Shown: positions 25,892 to 35,993 of the stretch, one piece after another | Numbering within the stretch: the stretch's first letter is position 1 | Layout of the letters: each line of letters begins with the position of its first letter | Assembly (NCBI GenBank): GCA_963795415.1 | Contig: CAWCHQ010000001.1 | Coordinates: forward strand, 372,001 to 436,000 | Direction of reading: 5' to 3' | From: CAVSUZ01 sp963795415 | GTDB taxonomy: Bacteria > Pseudomonadota > Alphaproteobacteria > Acetobacterales > Acetobacteraceae | DNA length: 64,000 nucleotides | Position numbers and translations under genes: made by a program | The notes under the pieces: generated by a model | Told to the model about the DNA's origin: nothing | Database searches by the model: none | The model's input: only the letters and a program-made list of their open reading frames with translations

Positions 25892-25972
25892 TGCCCGCCG
25901 GGGGATTCGAACCCCCACGCCAAAAGGCCGCGGATTTTAAGTCCGCTGCGTCTGCCGTTCCGCCAGGCGGGC
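25892..25972 (-). tRNA. tRNA-Leu (anticodon TAA)
   Basis: On the minus strand, acceptor arms GCCCGCC and GGCGGGC pair and the discriminator base is A. The anticodon stem-loop is GCGGACTTAAAATCCGC with TAA. A long variable arm and the T arm GGGGGTTCGAATCCCCC follow, which fits a class II leucine tRNA of 81 nt. CCA is not encoded. The 2-hydroxyacid dehydrogenase gene ends 12 bases upstream of the tRNA 5' end on the same strand. Confidence 0.95.
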
Positions 25973-25983
25973 CGGTGCTCGCG

Positions 25984-26889
25984 TTACGCAAGCTCCCGAG
26001 CGATGTCCAGCGCCCGGCGCAGCAGCGTCTCGCTCGCTTCCGGCGTGCGGAACGCGCTATGCGCCGACAACGTCACGTTCTCCAGTCGGACCAACTGATG
26101 ATCCGCCGCCAAAGGTTCTGCCATGAACACATCCAGCGCGGCATGGCCGATCCGCCCGGCCCGCAGCGCCTCGATCATCGCTTCCTCATCGATCAGCGCA
26201 GCCCGCGCCGTGTTCACCAGCAGCACCCCCGGACGCAGGTTCGCGATCCTCTCCGCGGATAAAAATCCCCTCGTCTCGTCAGTCAGCAGCAAATGCAGCG
26301 ACACCACGTGGCTCTCGCGCAATAGCCTATCCAGCTCCACAAAGCTGACACCCGGAGCGGCTTTCGGTGTGCGGTTCCAGGCCAGCACCCGCATCCCACC
26401 GCCCCCGGCGATCCGCGCCACCTCCTCGGCGATGCCGCCAAACCCGATCAGCCCGATGGTTTTGCCCGTCAGCTGTGGCCCCTCCATCCGGGTCCAGACA
26501 CCCCGCCGGATGTCCCGGTCCATGCGCGCGATCCCCCGCGCGCCGGCCCACATAAGGGCGATCGCATGCTCCGCCACCGCCGTATCCCCGTACCCCTTGA
26601 TGATGTGAACGGTGATCCCCACCTCGGCCAGTTCCTCGGGGTGCATGTAGCTGCGCGCGCCGGTCCCCAGAAAGATTATGTGCTTGATGTTTCGGCACTC
26701 ACGCATGGCCGCCGTCGGCATCTGGCTGTGATCGTCCAGGACGAAGTCGTAGCCCTGCAGGAGCCCGGGCAGTTCCTCGGGCCGCACCTCGGCCTGTTCG
26801 CGCACGTCCACATGCGGATCTTCGGGGCGGACGACCCGCTGGAACACTTGGGCGAGGTCATCCACCGCGTCGAAAAAGATGCCCTTCAT
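25984..26889 (-). CDS. D-2-hydroxyacid dehydrogenase (NAD-binding)
   Basis: A 301-residue member of the D-isomer-specific 2-hydroxyacid dehydrogenase family (phosphoglycerate, lactate or glyoxylate reductase type). The Rossmann motif is GLIGFGGIAEEVAR. The substrate/catalytic residues are in NTARAALIDEEAM (Arg), DVFMAEPL (Glu) and SAHSAF (His). ATG 26889 is chosen because AAGGAGG lies about 9 bases upstream and family proteins begin here. The substrate is unknown; the sequence lacks an ACT domain, so it is not a regulated SerA. Confidence 0.85.
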   Translation of the reverse strand: MKGIFFDAVDDLAQVFQRVVRPEDPHVDVREQAEVRPEELPGLLQGYDFVLDDHSQMPTAAMRECRNIKHIIFLGTGARSYMHPEELAEVGITVHIIKGYGDTAVAEHAIALMWAGARGIARMDRDIRRGVWTRMEGPQLTGKTIGLIGFGGIAEEVARIAGGGGMRVLAWNRTPKAAPGVSFVELDRLLRESHVVSLHLLLTDETRGFLSAERIANLRPGVLLVNTARAALIDEEAMIEALRAGRIGHAALDVFMAEPLAADHQLVRLENVTLSAHSAFRTPEASETLLRRALDIARELA

Positions 26890-27005
26890 CGTGCCCGCCC
26901 TCCTTCGGTGCATCCTGCCTTCGCGGTGAACCAGCCGGCAAGCCGCCCGGCGTTCCTTCCCAAACCGCTGGACGACCACGAACCCGATCAACCAAAGTGC
27001 AACGG

Positions 27006-28836
27006 ATGCCTCGCGTCCCGGCCGCCTCCCCCGAGCCGAATCTTCGCATTCCCCGGCGGTCGGCTGCGGCCGCCCATCCCGCCGCGCCGGCCAGACGCCG
27101 CAGTTTACGGCTGCTCCGCCTGCTCATCATCGCCGCGATCTGGAGCACCCTGGCCGTAGCGCTCGTCCTGCTGTGGTTTGCCCGCGATCTGCCAAGCCCC
27201 AATTCGGCGCTCGACGCCATCCGGCGCCCCAGCCTCACCATGACCGACACTTCGGGTCGCATCTTCGCCAGCTTCGGCGATGTAGTCGGCGAGCCGATGC
27301 GCCTGCGCGACCTGCCGACCTACGTGCCGGAGGCGGTCGTCGCCATCGAGGACCATCGCTTCTGGCACGAACCTGGCATCGACCCGATCGGCATCGGCCG
27401 CGCCCTGGCGGCCGACATCACCCATGGCCGCATCGTGCAGGGCGGCTCCACCATCACCCAGCAGGTCGCCAAGAACCTGTTTCTCTCCAACGCCCGCACC
27501 TTTCGCCGCAAGATACAGGAGCTGCTGCTGACCCTGTGGCTCAGCGAACATTTCAGCAAATCCCAGATCCTCGAGATCTGGCTAAACCGCGTCTACTTCG
27601 GTACCGGCGCCTGGGGCATCGACGCGGCGGCGCATCTCTATTTCGGCGTCTCCGCCCGCCGCCTCTCGCTATGGCAGGCCGCGGTCATCTCCGGCCTCCC
27701 GCGGGCGCCCTCGCGCTTCAACCCGCGCGTCGATCCTGATGCCGCGGCCGCCCGGGCGCGCGAGGTGCTGGCCGCGATGGTCGCCAGTGGCGACATCACC
27801 GCCGCCAAGGCACAGGAGGCCGCTGCGCGTATCGCCTTCCCGCCCGGAAGCGTTACCCAGGGCGGATGGTTCGCCGATTGGGCGGCCGGCCAGGCGGAAC
27901 AGCTACTCCCGCCGGACCAGGACGCAAGCCTCGCCACCACCCTCATCCCCCGCGTCCAGCAGCTGGCCGAAACCCGGCTGAGCGCCATGCTCGCGGCGCA
28001 AGGCGCCTCCCACCGCGTCAGCCAGGGCGCCGTCGTCGTCCTCGATGCAGCCTCGGGCGCGGTCCGCGCCATGGTGGGCGGACGCGACTATCGCGACAGC
28101 TCTTATAATCGCGCAACCGAGGCCCGGCGTCAGCCCGGCTCCGCCTTCAAGCCCTTCGTCTGGGTCGGCGCGCTGGAGCATGGCGTCACGCCCGATGATA
28201 CGGTGCTGGACGCACCCATCCGCCTCGGCAATTGGAGCCCGCGCGATTTTGAACCCCGCTATCTCGGCGAAATCTCGGTGGAGGAGGCACTCGCGCAGTC
28301 CATCAACACCGCCGCCGTGCGGCTGCTGCTGCGATCCGGCGGCCCGCGCGCCGCGGCGGCGGTGGCGGCCCGCTGCGGGATCACGGACCGGCTGCCGGAC
28401 AATGCCTCCATCGCTCTCGGCACCGGCGAGGTCGGGTTGCTTGAACTCGCCGCGTCCTATGCGCCATTCTTCAATGGCGGGCGGCGCGTTACCCCTTTCG
28501 GCGTCGCAGCGATCCGCGAAATCCGGCCGCGCCGAGGCCGTCGCGCTGCCGCCCCCGGTGCAGGTGATCGAGCCGCAACTGGCCGCCGAAATGGCCCGGA
28601 TGCTCCGCGCCGTGGTCACGCGCGGAACCGGGCGCGAGGCGGCGCTGCCAGGGCGCGACGTCGCCGGTAAAACCGGCACTACACAGGATGCACGCGACGC
28701 CTGGTTCATCGGCAACGTGAACGGCGCCATCATTGGCGTCTGGCTCGGCAACGATGACGGCACGCCTATGAAGGACATGCAGGGCGGCAGTCTGCCGGCC
28801 CGCCTGTTCCGGGAAATTGCCGCAGCAGCAATCTAA
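27006..28836 (+). pseudogene. Class A penicillin-binding protein (PBP1A/1C type), frameshifted as read
   Basis: This is a bifunctional peptidoglycan synthase. A single TM anchor (about residues 38-60) precedes the glycosyltransferase domain with EDHRFWHEPGID and GGSTITQQVAKNLFL. The transpeptidase domain has the Ser nucleophile in SAFKPF and SINTAA (SxN). After IREI near 28520 the frame is lost, and the KTG motif (GKTGTTQDARDAWF) and C-terminus continue in another frame to 28836. The total is one base over a multiple of three. Removing one C at about 28523 gives IREIGRAEAVAL and a protein of about 609 residues. As read, it lacks KTG and cannot act as a transpeptidase. Error or recent mutation is likely. 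Confidence 0.85.
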
Positions 28837-28898
28837 CCCGAGTTTCGCAACTGGCGCCGCCGACCGACAGCAAGTAGCTGACTTTGCTGGGCCGGCGG

Positions 28899-29441
28899 TC
28901 ACAAGGTCAGCACCACAGGACGCCCGCTCATGCCGGAGCAGGAACATTTGCTGCGGCAATCCGGGGTGGCGGCTGGGCCGGAAGATGCATCTTCATCTGC
29001 TGCAGCAGGACCGCCTGGTCCTGCTCGGGCTGGGTATACCGGGCGAGCACGACCGTTCGTCCATCGGTGGTGGGCAAATGCACATCGACCATCTGCATCG
29101 CTGCCATCTTGTCCAACACCGTCCGCGGGCTTGTCGCGGCTGTAGCCAAAACGCCGCTTGCCGGAATCCGGTGGGGCTGATTCGAAGTAGGTGCTCGTCA
29201 GGTCGTACAGCAGAACGTCAAACGCCGCTTGGAACAGCGCCTCCCAACGATGCTGCAAAAAGCTGAACAACTCCGTTTTGTGCGCGATCAGTTTGTCCAG
29301 GCAGCGGTACGGCTTGTCCTTACTGACCAGACCGAAGTCTTCGCCGAGCAGATCGTTCATTGCGGTCTGCTCGTACCACTGCCGGTGCAGCCGCCATTCG
29401 CTACCGGGGTCGATCAGCCAGTATGCCATCAGCGTCTTCAT
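28899..29441 (-). pseudogene. IS1634/IS4-type transposase remnant with internal deletion
   Basis: The N-terminal part is recognisable (GSEWRLHRQWYEQTAMNDLL, then LLYDLTSTYFES with the first catalytic Asp, then RRFGYSRDK). It is joined out of frame to a C-terminal tail (VLDKMAAMQMVDVHLPTTDG and VVLARYTQPEQDQAVLL). The catalytic core between them is missing. It belongs to the same family as the remnant at 25.5 kb, on the opposite strand. Confidence 0.8.
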
Positions 29442-29525
29442 CTCGTGCTCATGCTCCGCTCCTTCCTACCTCATTCTCGCCCCAAGCAGCCTGCTCGCTG
29501 CTCCTCGCTGGGAAAATCCGGTGTG

Positions 29526-29657
29526 ATGCCTCGCACCCCGTCACTCGATGCCCTGCGGATCTTCACCGTCGCCGCACGGCACAAAAGCTTTACGGAAGCC
29601 GCCACGTCCTCCTTGGGAGCAGCGCTGGTTAGATTCGGATTAAACCAATTCCGGTAA
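29526..29657 (+). pseudogene. Truncated LysR-type regulator, N-terminus only
   Basis: MPRTPSLDALRIFTVAARHK and SFTEAAT are the start of a LysR-type winged-helix DNA-binding domain. After about 30 residues the similarity ends and a stop follows at 29655-29657. The rest of the regulator is absent. It adjoins the transposase remnant, which suggests loss through IS-mediated rearrangement. Confidence 0.7.
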
Positions 29658-30003
29658 CACAGCGGGCCAGATAGATGCCCGAGCGAAAGATCACAAACGA
29701 TCTCTTCTCATCGGGTCGATGAGCCGAGCTCATGCAACCGCGCTTCGGGTCGCCTCTTCCGGAGGCGCAGGACCACCGCCCTTACGGGCTTGGCGGGAGG
29801 GCAACTCTCCTCCCCAGCTGCGCCCTGTGGCTTTCAGGACACGGTGCAAGCCTCAGCGTGCTGAAGTCTAAAAAAAGAGTTGACAAATCCGTGATGGCGC
29901 GTCAATATGGCGGAAATGCGGCGATGCAAAAGTCCAAACCGGACTTGCCCCGAATCGTCGCGTCGTTCGAGTTTGCGTTGGCCGTTTTTCATGGAGCGTT
30001 TTC
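29658..30003. other. Intergenic region upstream of small gene
   Basis: About 350 bases with no gene. It contains the sigma70-like promoter at 29880-29908 and otherwise shows no recognisable element. Confidence 0.4.
29880..29908 (+). promoter_or_regulatory. Sigma70-like promoter
   Basis: A perfect -35 TTGACA at 29880-29885, a 17-base spacer and CAATAT at 29903-29908 as -10. It points toward the 63-residue gene starting at 30004, giving a leader of about 90 bases. Confidence 0.6.
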
Positions 30004-30195
30004 ATGTCCCAGGCCGTCGGTCCCTATTCAGTTGAGGAGCGGCATGTTCATGGGGAGACGAAGTGGGTCGCCATACGCGCCCGCGGCGCGGAGTGGTCGT
30101 GGCTGACGCCCGAAGAAGCCCTGGCAATCGGGCGAGCCTGGATCGAGCGCTATGGCGCGCACGAGGAGCCGCAATACCTAGCTGCCGCCGAGTAA
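30004..30195 (+). CDS. Small conserved-looking hypothetical protein
   Basis: A 63-residue soluble protein starting MSQAVGPYSVEERHVHGETK, with a C-terminal helix-rich part (LTPEEALAIGRAWIERYGA). GGAG lies about 8 bases upstream of the ATG, and a good promoter precedes it. It has no signal peptide or cysteines. I do not recognise a family. It is convergent with the histidine kinase gene, with 15 bases between stops. Confidence 0.5.
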   Translation: MSQAVGPYSVEERHVHGETKWVAIRARGAEWSWLTPEEALAIGRAWIERYGAHEEPQYLAAAE

Positions 30196-30210
30196 CACAG
30201 GCCCGTCAGC

Positions 30211-32391
30211 TCACCCACCGATCGCGTCGGCCCCTCCCGACGCCGGTTCCGCCCCCGCAAGCCGGTTTATCGCGGCTGCCAGACCAGCCAGATCGAACGG
30301 TTTACGTAGCGTTTCGCTGCCAAGGCAATTCCATCGGTGATTGTTAGCGCTTTCCATATAATCGCTCATAAATAGCACCGGAAGCGCCGGGCGCAACCGA
30401 CGGGCTTTTTTAGCCAGCTCCGCGCCGTTCATCTCCGGCATCACGAAATCGACAAACAAAAGATCGAATTGCGCGCCCTGACCGAGATGATCCAACGCCT
30501 CCTCCCCGCTGCTCGCCTCGGTGACCTCCTGGCCCAGTTCGATCAGCATCTCTTTCACCGACGCACGAACCGCCGGGTCGTCGTCCACCAGCAACACGCG
30601 CCGGCGCGGGGAAGCGGCCAGGGCCGGCTTGTCCGCCGGCAAGCATTCAGGCACCCAGGCTGTGCGGGGCAGGAATATGCTGATGCGCGTTCCCCGCCCC
30701 AGAGCAGTATCGATTGCAGCGGTTCCGCCGAGCTGGCTGGCGAATCCGTACACCATCGACAGTCCCAGGCCGGTGCCGCGTCCAAGCTCCTTCGTCGTAA
30801 AAAACGGCTCGAAGGCGCGCTCCCGGACGTGATCCGGCATGCCCGGGCCCGTATCCTCGACGGCGATCATGACGTAATCGCCGGAGGCCAGCCCTGGCGG
30901 CACCGCACCGCCGCGCAGCACATTCCGTGTGCGGATTGCCACGGAGCCCCCGCCGGGCATGGCATCGCGCGCGTTGACCAGCAGGTTCAGCAGGGCAAGT
31001 TCCATCTGCACCGGATCGGCACGGGCGGGCCACAGCGCAGGGTCGAGATCAAACGCAAGCTCAACCAATGAGCCGCAGGTCCGGCGCAGAAGCAAGTCGG
31101 CGTCGGCCAGCAGCCGATTGACGTTGACCGGCTTCGTCTCAATGGTGTGGTTTCGTGCAAAGGCGAGCATCTGGGCGACTAGCCTGGCGCCGCGCTCGGC
31201 CGCCTGGCGGGCCACTTCCAGCGGGCGCCGGGCGCGCGGTTCCTGCACCCGCGCTTGAGCCAGCTCAAGCGAGCCGAGGATGGCGGCGAGGAGATTGTTG
31301 AAATCATGTGCGACGCCGCCCGTAAGCCTCCCGAGGGCTTCCATTTTGCTCGTATGCTGCAGGGCCGCCTCTGCCCGCTGGCGCCGCTCGGTCTCCTGCA
31401 GCAGAGCCGCCAGATGCGCCCGTTCCCGCTCGGATTGTTCGACAGTGCGATGAGCCACAAAAAGCAGGGCGGCGCTGGCAAGAAGGGCGAAGATGATGAA
31501 GATGGCAACGTGCTGGTACCAGGTGCTCAGGACGTCATCCAGACGCAGCGAATAGGCTGCGATCAGATCGCTGCCCCGCACACGGCGAAAAGCAAGCAGC
31601 CGTTCGCCATCCCGAAACACGCCGCTCTCTGCGCCACGGCCGAGCGCCTGCATCAGCGCGGATCCGGCGGACAGTTTCGGCAACGCCAGAGCGTCGGCGG
31701 GATAATGCACCAGCATGATCCCGTCGGTCCGGAAAAGGCCCGCTTCGGCTCCCGTGCGCCAGAGGAGCACGCGCTCGTAGAAGGCACGGAACCAGTCCGG
31801 GGACAGGGTGAGGGCAACGACGCCATCGAAATGCCCGTCTGTCAGGCGGGCGCGGCTGATTACGAAGCTGCTGGTGCCGGTCATCTGGCTGTGAAACAGG
31901 GAGCCGACCATGATACCCATGTCTCCCTTGGCCGCGTCGCGGAAGTACTCGCGCTCACGGTCATCGTAAGGCTTCATAGGATAGGCGCGGCTGCTGGCGG
32001 AATTGTATCCTTGCGGATCAACATAAAAGGCCGAGTCGAGCTGCGGCATCTGCTGAACCAGCCGAATCAGGAAGTCGTGCACCTGGCTTGACTTGGCAAT
32101 GGATCGCCAGTCCATCCCGTTGATTTCCTGAAGCTGCAACGCCAACGCCATGGAGGCGGCCTGCATCACGGCCTGCGCGTTCGCGGCAAGGGCGTGGGTG
32201 GTCGCGGCCATGCCGTCTCTGGCGCGGTCCAGAGTGGCCAGCCGATCGTACCAGGCAGCGCCCGCGAACAGCAGCAACGGGACGATGGCGGAGACCAGAA
32301 ACCAGCCCCGGATGCGCCGGAACTGCGGATGCGGCCCGGCCCCGGCCGCGCGGTCCTTCTTCGCCATCAATCGCACCAGCGACCCGAGCAC
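30211..32391 (-). CDS. Hybrid sensor histidine kinase with periplasmic cache-like sensor
   Basis: A 726-residue inner-membrane protein. TM1 is about residues 28-48, the periplasmic sensor about 50-290, and TM2 about 300-322. A short coiled coil leads to the HisKA box GRLTGGVAHDFNNLLAAILG with the phospho-acceptor His. The HATPase domain follows, with NLLVNARDAMPGGG, DTGPGMP and GTGLGLSMVYGF. The C-terminal receiver has VLLVDDDPAVR, FVDFVMPEM (phospho-acceptor Asp) and TLRKPFD. The sensor pattern (YVDPQGYNSASSR and DDREREYFRDA) resembles dCache domains that bind small ligands. No dedicated output gene is adjacent. The start is GTG 32391 or ATG 32367. Confidence 0.9.
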   Translation of the reverse strand: MLGSLVRLMAKKDRAAGAGPHPQFRRIRGWFLVSAIVPLLLFAGAAWYDRLATLDRARDGMAATTHALAANAQAVMQAASMALALQLQEINGMDWRSIAKSSQVHDFLIRLVQQMPQLDSAFYVDPQGYNSASSRAYPMKPYDDREREYFRDAAKGDMGIMVGSLFHSQMTGTSSFVISRARLTDGHFDGVVALTLSPDWFRAFYERVLLWRTGAEAGLFRTDGIMLVHYPADALALPKLSAGSALMQALGRGAESGVFRDGERLLAFRRVRGSDLIAAYSLRLDDVLSTWYQHVAIFIIFALLASAALLFVAHRTVEQSERERAHLAALLQETERRQRAEAALQHTSKMEALGRLTGGVAHDFNNLLAAILGSLELAQARVQEPRARRPLEVARQAAERGARLVAQMLAFARNHTIETKPVNVNRLLADADLLLRRTCGSLVELAFDLDPALWPARADPVQMELALLNLLVNARDAMPGGGSVAIRTRNVLRGGAVPPGLASGDYVMIAVEDTGPGMPDHVRERAFEPFFTTKELGRGTGLGLSMVYGFASQLGGTAAIDTALGRGTRISIFLPRTAWVPECLPADKPALAASPRRRVLLVDDDPAVRASVKEMLIELGQEVTEASSGEEALDHLGQGAQFDLLFVDFVMPEMNGAELAKKARRLRPALPVLFMSDYMESANNHRWNCLGSETLRKPFDLAGLAAAINRLAGAEPASGGADAIGG

Positions 32392-32548
32392 AATGATGCG
32401 TCAACCTGCCGGGAGAGTGCGGATGCTACAACCATCGGCTCGGCATAATAGCACGCGGATACACAATAATGCGCGAGAATCGCCACAAAGCTCCGCCGCC
32501 CGGCCCTGGTAAGTGAGCCGGCCAACGCCCGACCAGCCAGTGATCCGC

Positions 32549-32881
32549 TTACCTGGCGGGCTTGTACGACTGGGCGACCGAGGCCGCTTTCTTCATCGCC
32601 GCCACACCTTCGGCGCCGCTCATCAGCGCGGTTGTCTTGGCCGCCCTGACCGCGCCGCCGGCGCCGACCGCCAGCGCGACAGCCGCCATACTCTCGGCAT
32701 CCGGCATGTCCGCAACGATCATCAGGTCGTACTTGCCGAAGCAGTACCAGGCCCCGACAAGCTTGCCCCCGGCCGCTTCGCACACCGCACGCCCGATGGT
32801 TTCGGCCCTGTTTTGCGGGTTCTTCAACTGCGTAGCCCATGATTCTGATGTGTACGCCAACTGATACATGTAGAGGGGCAT
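32549..32881 (-). CDS. GYD-domain protein
   Basis: A 110-residue protein. MPLYMYQLAYTSESW, GAWYCFGKYDLMIVADMPD and a Gly/Ala-rich C-terminus are typical of small ferredoxin-like-fold GYD proteins of unknown function. ATG 32881 has GGAGG 7 bases upstream. It follows the RraA-like gene on the same strand, about 150 bases downstream. Confidence 0.8.
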   Translation of the reverse strand: MPLYMYQLAYTSESWATQLKNPQNRAETIGRAVCEAAGGKLVGAWYCFGKYDLMIVADMPDAESMAAVALAVGAGGAVRAAKTTALMSGAEGVAAMKKAASVAQSYKPAR

Positions 32882-33029
32882 CTGCTTCCTCCAGATATCT
32901 TTTGGGTTCCGGGGAGTGCCGTGCGTCCGCGCGCGACGCCAACGGGGTGCGCTACTTCCGGCCGCTCCCGCCGGAAGCATGCGCGCCTGCCTCATCACGT
33001 GTCAATTTCAAATGCGCCGGTTCAAAATT

Positions 33030-33767
33030 TCATTGGTAATTCGAAATCTGCCGCCCGGTTGCCTTCCGCCACTTCGCCATCACGTCCTCCGTCGGCGGAT
33101 AGAGACCCGCGAGGGGCGCGCCATGCTCGATCTGGGCCTTGATCCAGACCTCGACCTCTTCATGCTCCAGGCCCTCATCGGCGACGTGTTCCACAAGCAG
33201 TCGGGGAATGACCACGACGCCGCTGGTATCGGCAACAACGATATCGTCCGGCTCGACCATCACGCCGCCGCAGCCGATGATTTCCTGGAAACCGATGGCC
33301 ATGAGTGACCGCGGGCTTGGCGGGGGCGCCGCGGCGCGGCTCCAGACCGGCAGGTTCATTTCGGAAATCACCCCGACATCGCGCATACCGCCATCGGCGA
33401 CCACGCCGGCTACGCCAAGGGCGATCAGCCGGGCCACGATAACATCACCGATGGCGCCGGACGTGTCGTCACCACCCATGTCCATCACCAGGACACTGCC
33501 GGGCGCGAGGGAGTCCAGCGCGCCGTGCAGCCGGCTCCCCGGACTGACCGCGCTGGCGCTGGCCGTATAGTCTTCGCGGATCGGAACGAAGCGCAACGTG
33601 ACGGCCGGCCCGATGAAGCGGCAACGTTGCGGATTGACCGGCCGTATATTCCGCACTGCCCGGGTGCGCATCCCGCCCAGGCGCATCAGCACCGTTGTGA
33701 TGGTGTCGGTGCTGACGCGCTGGAGCCTGGCGAGTGTCTCAGGCGCGAGCGGGGTCGTTGCCGGCAT
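33030..33767 (-). CDS. RraA family protein (aldolase/dimethylmenaquinone methyltransferase-like)
   Basis: A 245-residue protein. SVLVMDMGGDDTSGAIGDVI, GVAGVVADGGMRDVG and PDDIVVADTSGVVVIPR are the conserved blocks of the RraA/HMG-aldolase fold, including the metal/substrate loop GGxxD and the GxxRD motif. Environmental members are often 4-hydroxy-4-methyl-2-oxoglutarate aldolases or oxaloacetate decarboxylases rather than RNase E regulators. GGAGGA precedes the ATG. Confidence 0.85.
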   Translation of the reverse strand: MPATTPLAPETLARLQRVSTDTITTVLMRLGGMRTRAVRNIRPVNPQRCRFIGPAVTLRFVPIREDYTASASAVSPGSRLHGALDSLAPGSVLVMDMGGDDTSGAIGDVIVARLIALGVAGVVADGGMRDVGVISEMNLPVWSRAAAPPPSPRSLMAIGFQEIIGCGGVMVEPDDIVVADTSGVVVIPRLLVEHVADEGLEHEEVEVWIKAQIEHGAPLAGLYPPTEDVMAKWRKATGRQISNYQ

Positions 33768-33844
33768 GTGCGCTCCTCCGTGCATTTCAGGCGCATCGGT
33801 TGCACGGAGGTGCAGGCGAGGGAAGCCCTCGCCTGCTCCCATGC

Positions 33845-34228
33845 TCAGCGGCCTGAGCCGCCTGCTCCGGCTCCGACGGCCGCCGAGGAGCCCGCCCCGG
33901 AAACGCCCGTTCCGCCGCCCGCACCGGCGGTCATTCCCGTACCACCGCCGCTCGCGCCGCCGACGCCGCCATTGGCGGCGCCGGTCGCGCCGGTGGTGTT
34001 CGACAGACCTGCAACCGAGGATGACCCGCCCCTTGGTGCAGTATTGCCGCCGCTGTTCATCCCGATGCCGCCGGTCGCGGTGGTCCCCGCACCGCCGGAA
34101 CCGGAGCCGGTGCTGGGGATGGTGTAGCGGCCGGGACTGCCGACGGTGCCGGTTTGCGCGAGAGCCAGCCCGGCCGCGCCGGTCAGCAGAACGGCCGTGA
34201 AGCCGGCAGTACGTATCGCTTTCAGCAT
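33845..34228 (-). CDS. Secreted Gly/Ser/Thr-rich low-complexity protein
   Basis: A 127-residue protein with a signal peptide (MLKAIRTAGFTAVLLTGAAG, then LALAQ). The rest is a low-complexity stretch of Gly, Ala, Ser and Thr. AAGGAA lies upstream. It is probably unstructured and exported. No family is recognised. Confidence 0.55.
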   Translation of the reverse strand: MLKAIRTAGFTAVLLTGAAGLALAQTGTVGSPGRYTIPSTGSGSGGAGTTATGGIGMNSGGNTAPRGGSSSVAGLSNTTGATGAANGGVGGASGGGTGMTAGAGGGTGVSGAGSSAAVGAGAGGSGR

Positions 34229-34254
34229 AATCCAATTCCTTCGCGTCGTAATGC

Positions 34255-34300
34255 CGCTCGACGCTGCATCACCGCTCAACGCTGCATCACCGCTCAACGC
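34255..34300. repeat. 18-bp tandem repeat
   Basis: The unit CGCTCAACGCTGCATCAC is present twice (34255-34272 with one mismatch, and 34273-34290), followed by a partial third copy. It lies upstream of the Gly-rich secreted protein and may overlap its promoter. Confidence 0.8.
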
Positions 34301-34342
34301 GCGAAGGACCCCATCTGCCGCTTCACATTCCCGCCGAAGAGA

Positions 34343-35941
34343 TCAACCGCGCAGAACCATCTCCGCAGCCTTTTCGCCGATCATGATCGTCGCCGCGTTG
34401 GTGTTGCCCGAAATCACCGTGGGCATGACCGACGCATCGGCAATGCGCAGCCCCGCCATCCCATGCACGCGCAGCGAAGGATCGACGACCGCGCGCGGAT
34501 GCGTGCCCATCGTGCAGCTGCTGGTGGGATGATACGTGGTGCCACTGGTGCGACAGACATGCGCAAGCCACTCGTCGTCGTTCTGCACCGCTTCGCCCGG
34601 CATGTATTCATCCGCCAGCAGGGGCTGCATCGCTCTGGTCTGGAACACGCCGCGCAGGATGCGCATGCCCGCGATCATCGTGTCGCGGTCGCCCTGCGTC
34701 GCCAGATAGTTGGGCTAAATCGCCGGCGGGTCCATCGGGTTCGCCGAGCGGATGCGCAGCCAACCCCGGCTCTCCGGCCGGCACGGGATGGTAACGCCCA
34801 TGCAGCCGGGCCAGGCGTGCATCGGATCGCCGGCTTTCTCCAGACTGCCCGCGAAGAACTGATACTGCACATCCGGTAATTCCAGCTCGGGCCGGGTGCG
34901 GACAAACAACCCGATCGGGCCGGCCCCGGTCATCAGCGGCCCCCCGCGCGCAATCGCGTACTGAATGCCGGCCTGCGCCTGCAGCAGCCAGTTGCGCGAT
35001 ATGTCGTTATAAGTGTTGCGCTTGCGCGCCTTGTACATCACGCGGCCGCCGATATGGTCCTGCAGGTTCTCGCCCACGCCGGGAAGATCGTGAACCACCT
35101 GAATGCCGAGCGACTGCAGAAGCTCGCCCGGCCCGACGCCGGAAAGTTGCAGGAGCTGCGGCGAGTTGATCGAGCCCCCGGCCAGGATCACCTCCCGCCT
35201 GGCGCGGATCCGGCGAATGCCGCCAAGCTGGGAGAATTCGACCCCGACGGCGCGCTTGCCCTCGAACAGCACGCGATGGGCGAGCGCCTTGATTTCCACT
35301 TTCAGGTTGGCTCGCTTCATGGCCGGACGGAGGTAAGCAACGGCGGAGCTGCAGCGACGCATCCCGCGAACCGTCAGCTGTAATGGTCCGACGCCCTCCT
35401 GCTCCTCGCCGTTGAAATCAGGATTGTAGGGATAGCCGAGTTCCCGGGCGCCGGCGATGAAGGCATCGTTCAGCTCGTGCCGGGAGCGAAGGTCCGAGAC
35501 CGCCAGAGGACCGCCCTTGCCGTGATAGGCGTTCGCACCCTGCTGCTGGTCCTCGCACTTGATGAAATAGGGCAGCACGTCGTCGTAGGACCAGCCGGTG
35601 CAGCCGAGCTGACGCCACAGATCGAAATCCTGTTTCTGTCCGCGGATGTAGATCAAGCCATTGATGGAGCTCGATCCGCCGAGCACCTTGCCGCGCGGCC
35701 AGGGCACTCGGCGATTGTAGAGCGCCGGGACGGGTTCGGTTTCGAACTGCCAGGTGATCCTGGGATGGAGAATGTTGCGGAAGAATCCGGCCGGGATGTG
35801 GATCCACAAATTCGTGTCCTTGCCGCCGGCCTCCAGCAGCAACACGCAATTCTGCGGGTCGGCCGAAAGCCGGTTGGCCAGCACGCATCCGGCTGACCCG
35901 GCCCCCACGATAATGAAGTCAAACTCGGCAATCTGCTCCAT
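34343..35941 (-). pseudogene. GMC-family oxidoreductase (choline dehydrogenase-like), amber-interrupted
   Basis: This is a full-length FAD-dependent GMC oxidoreductase frame of 533 codons. It has DFIIVGAGSAGCVLANRL (FAD), PRGKVLGGSSSINGLIYIRG and ILAGGSINSPQLLQLSGVG. The C-terminal active-site His lies in SGTTYHPTSSCTMG, and SGNTNAATIMIGEKAAEM follows. A TAG at 34715-34717 interrupts it in frame, with PNYLATQGDRDTMIAGMRIL continuing immediately after it. As read, the catalytic C-terminus is lost. A single-base change restores the gene, so the lesion is recent or a sequencing error. Confidence 0.85.
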
Positions 35942-35993
35942 CGGACGGTCATTTCCCCTTGGACTTTCAGGGGCATGATAGCGGGCGGCCGCT

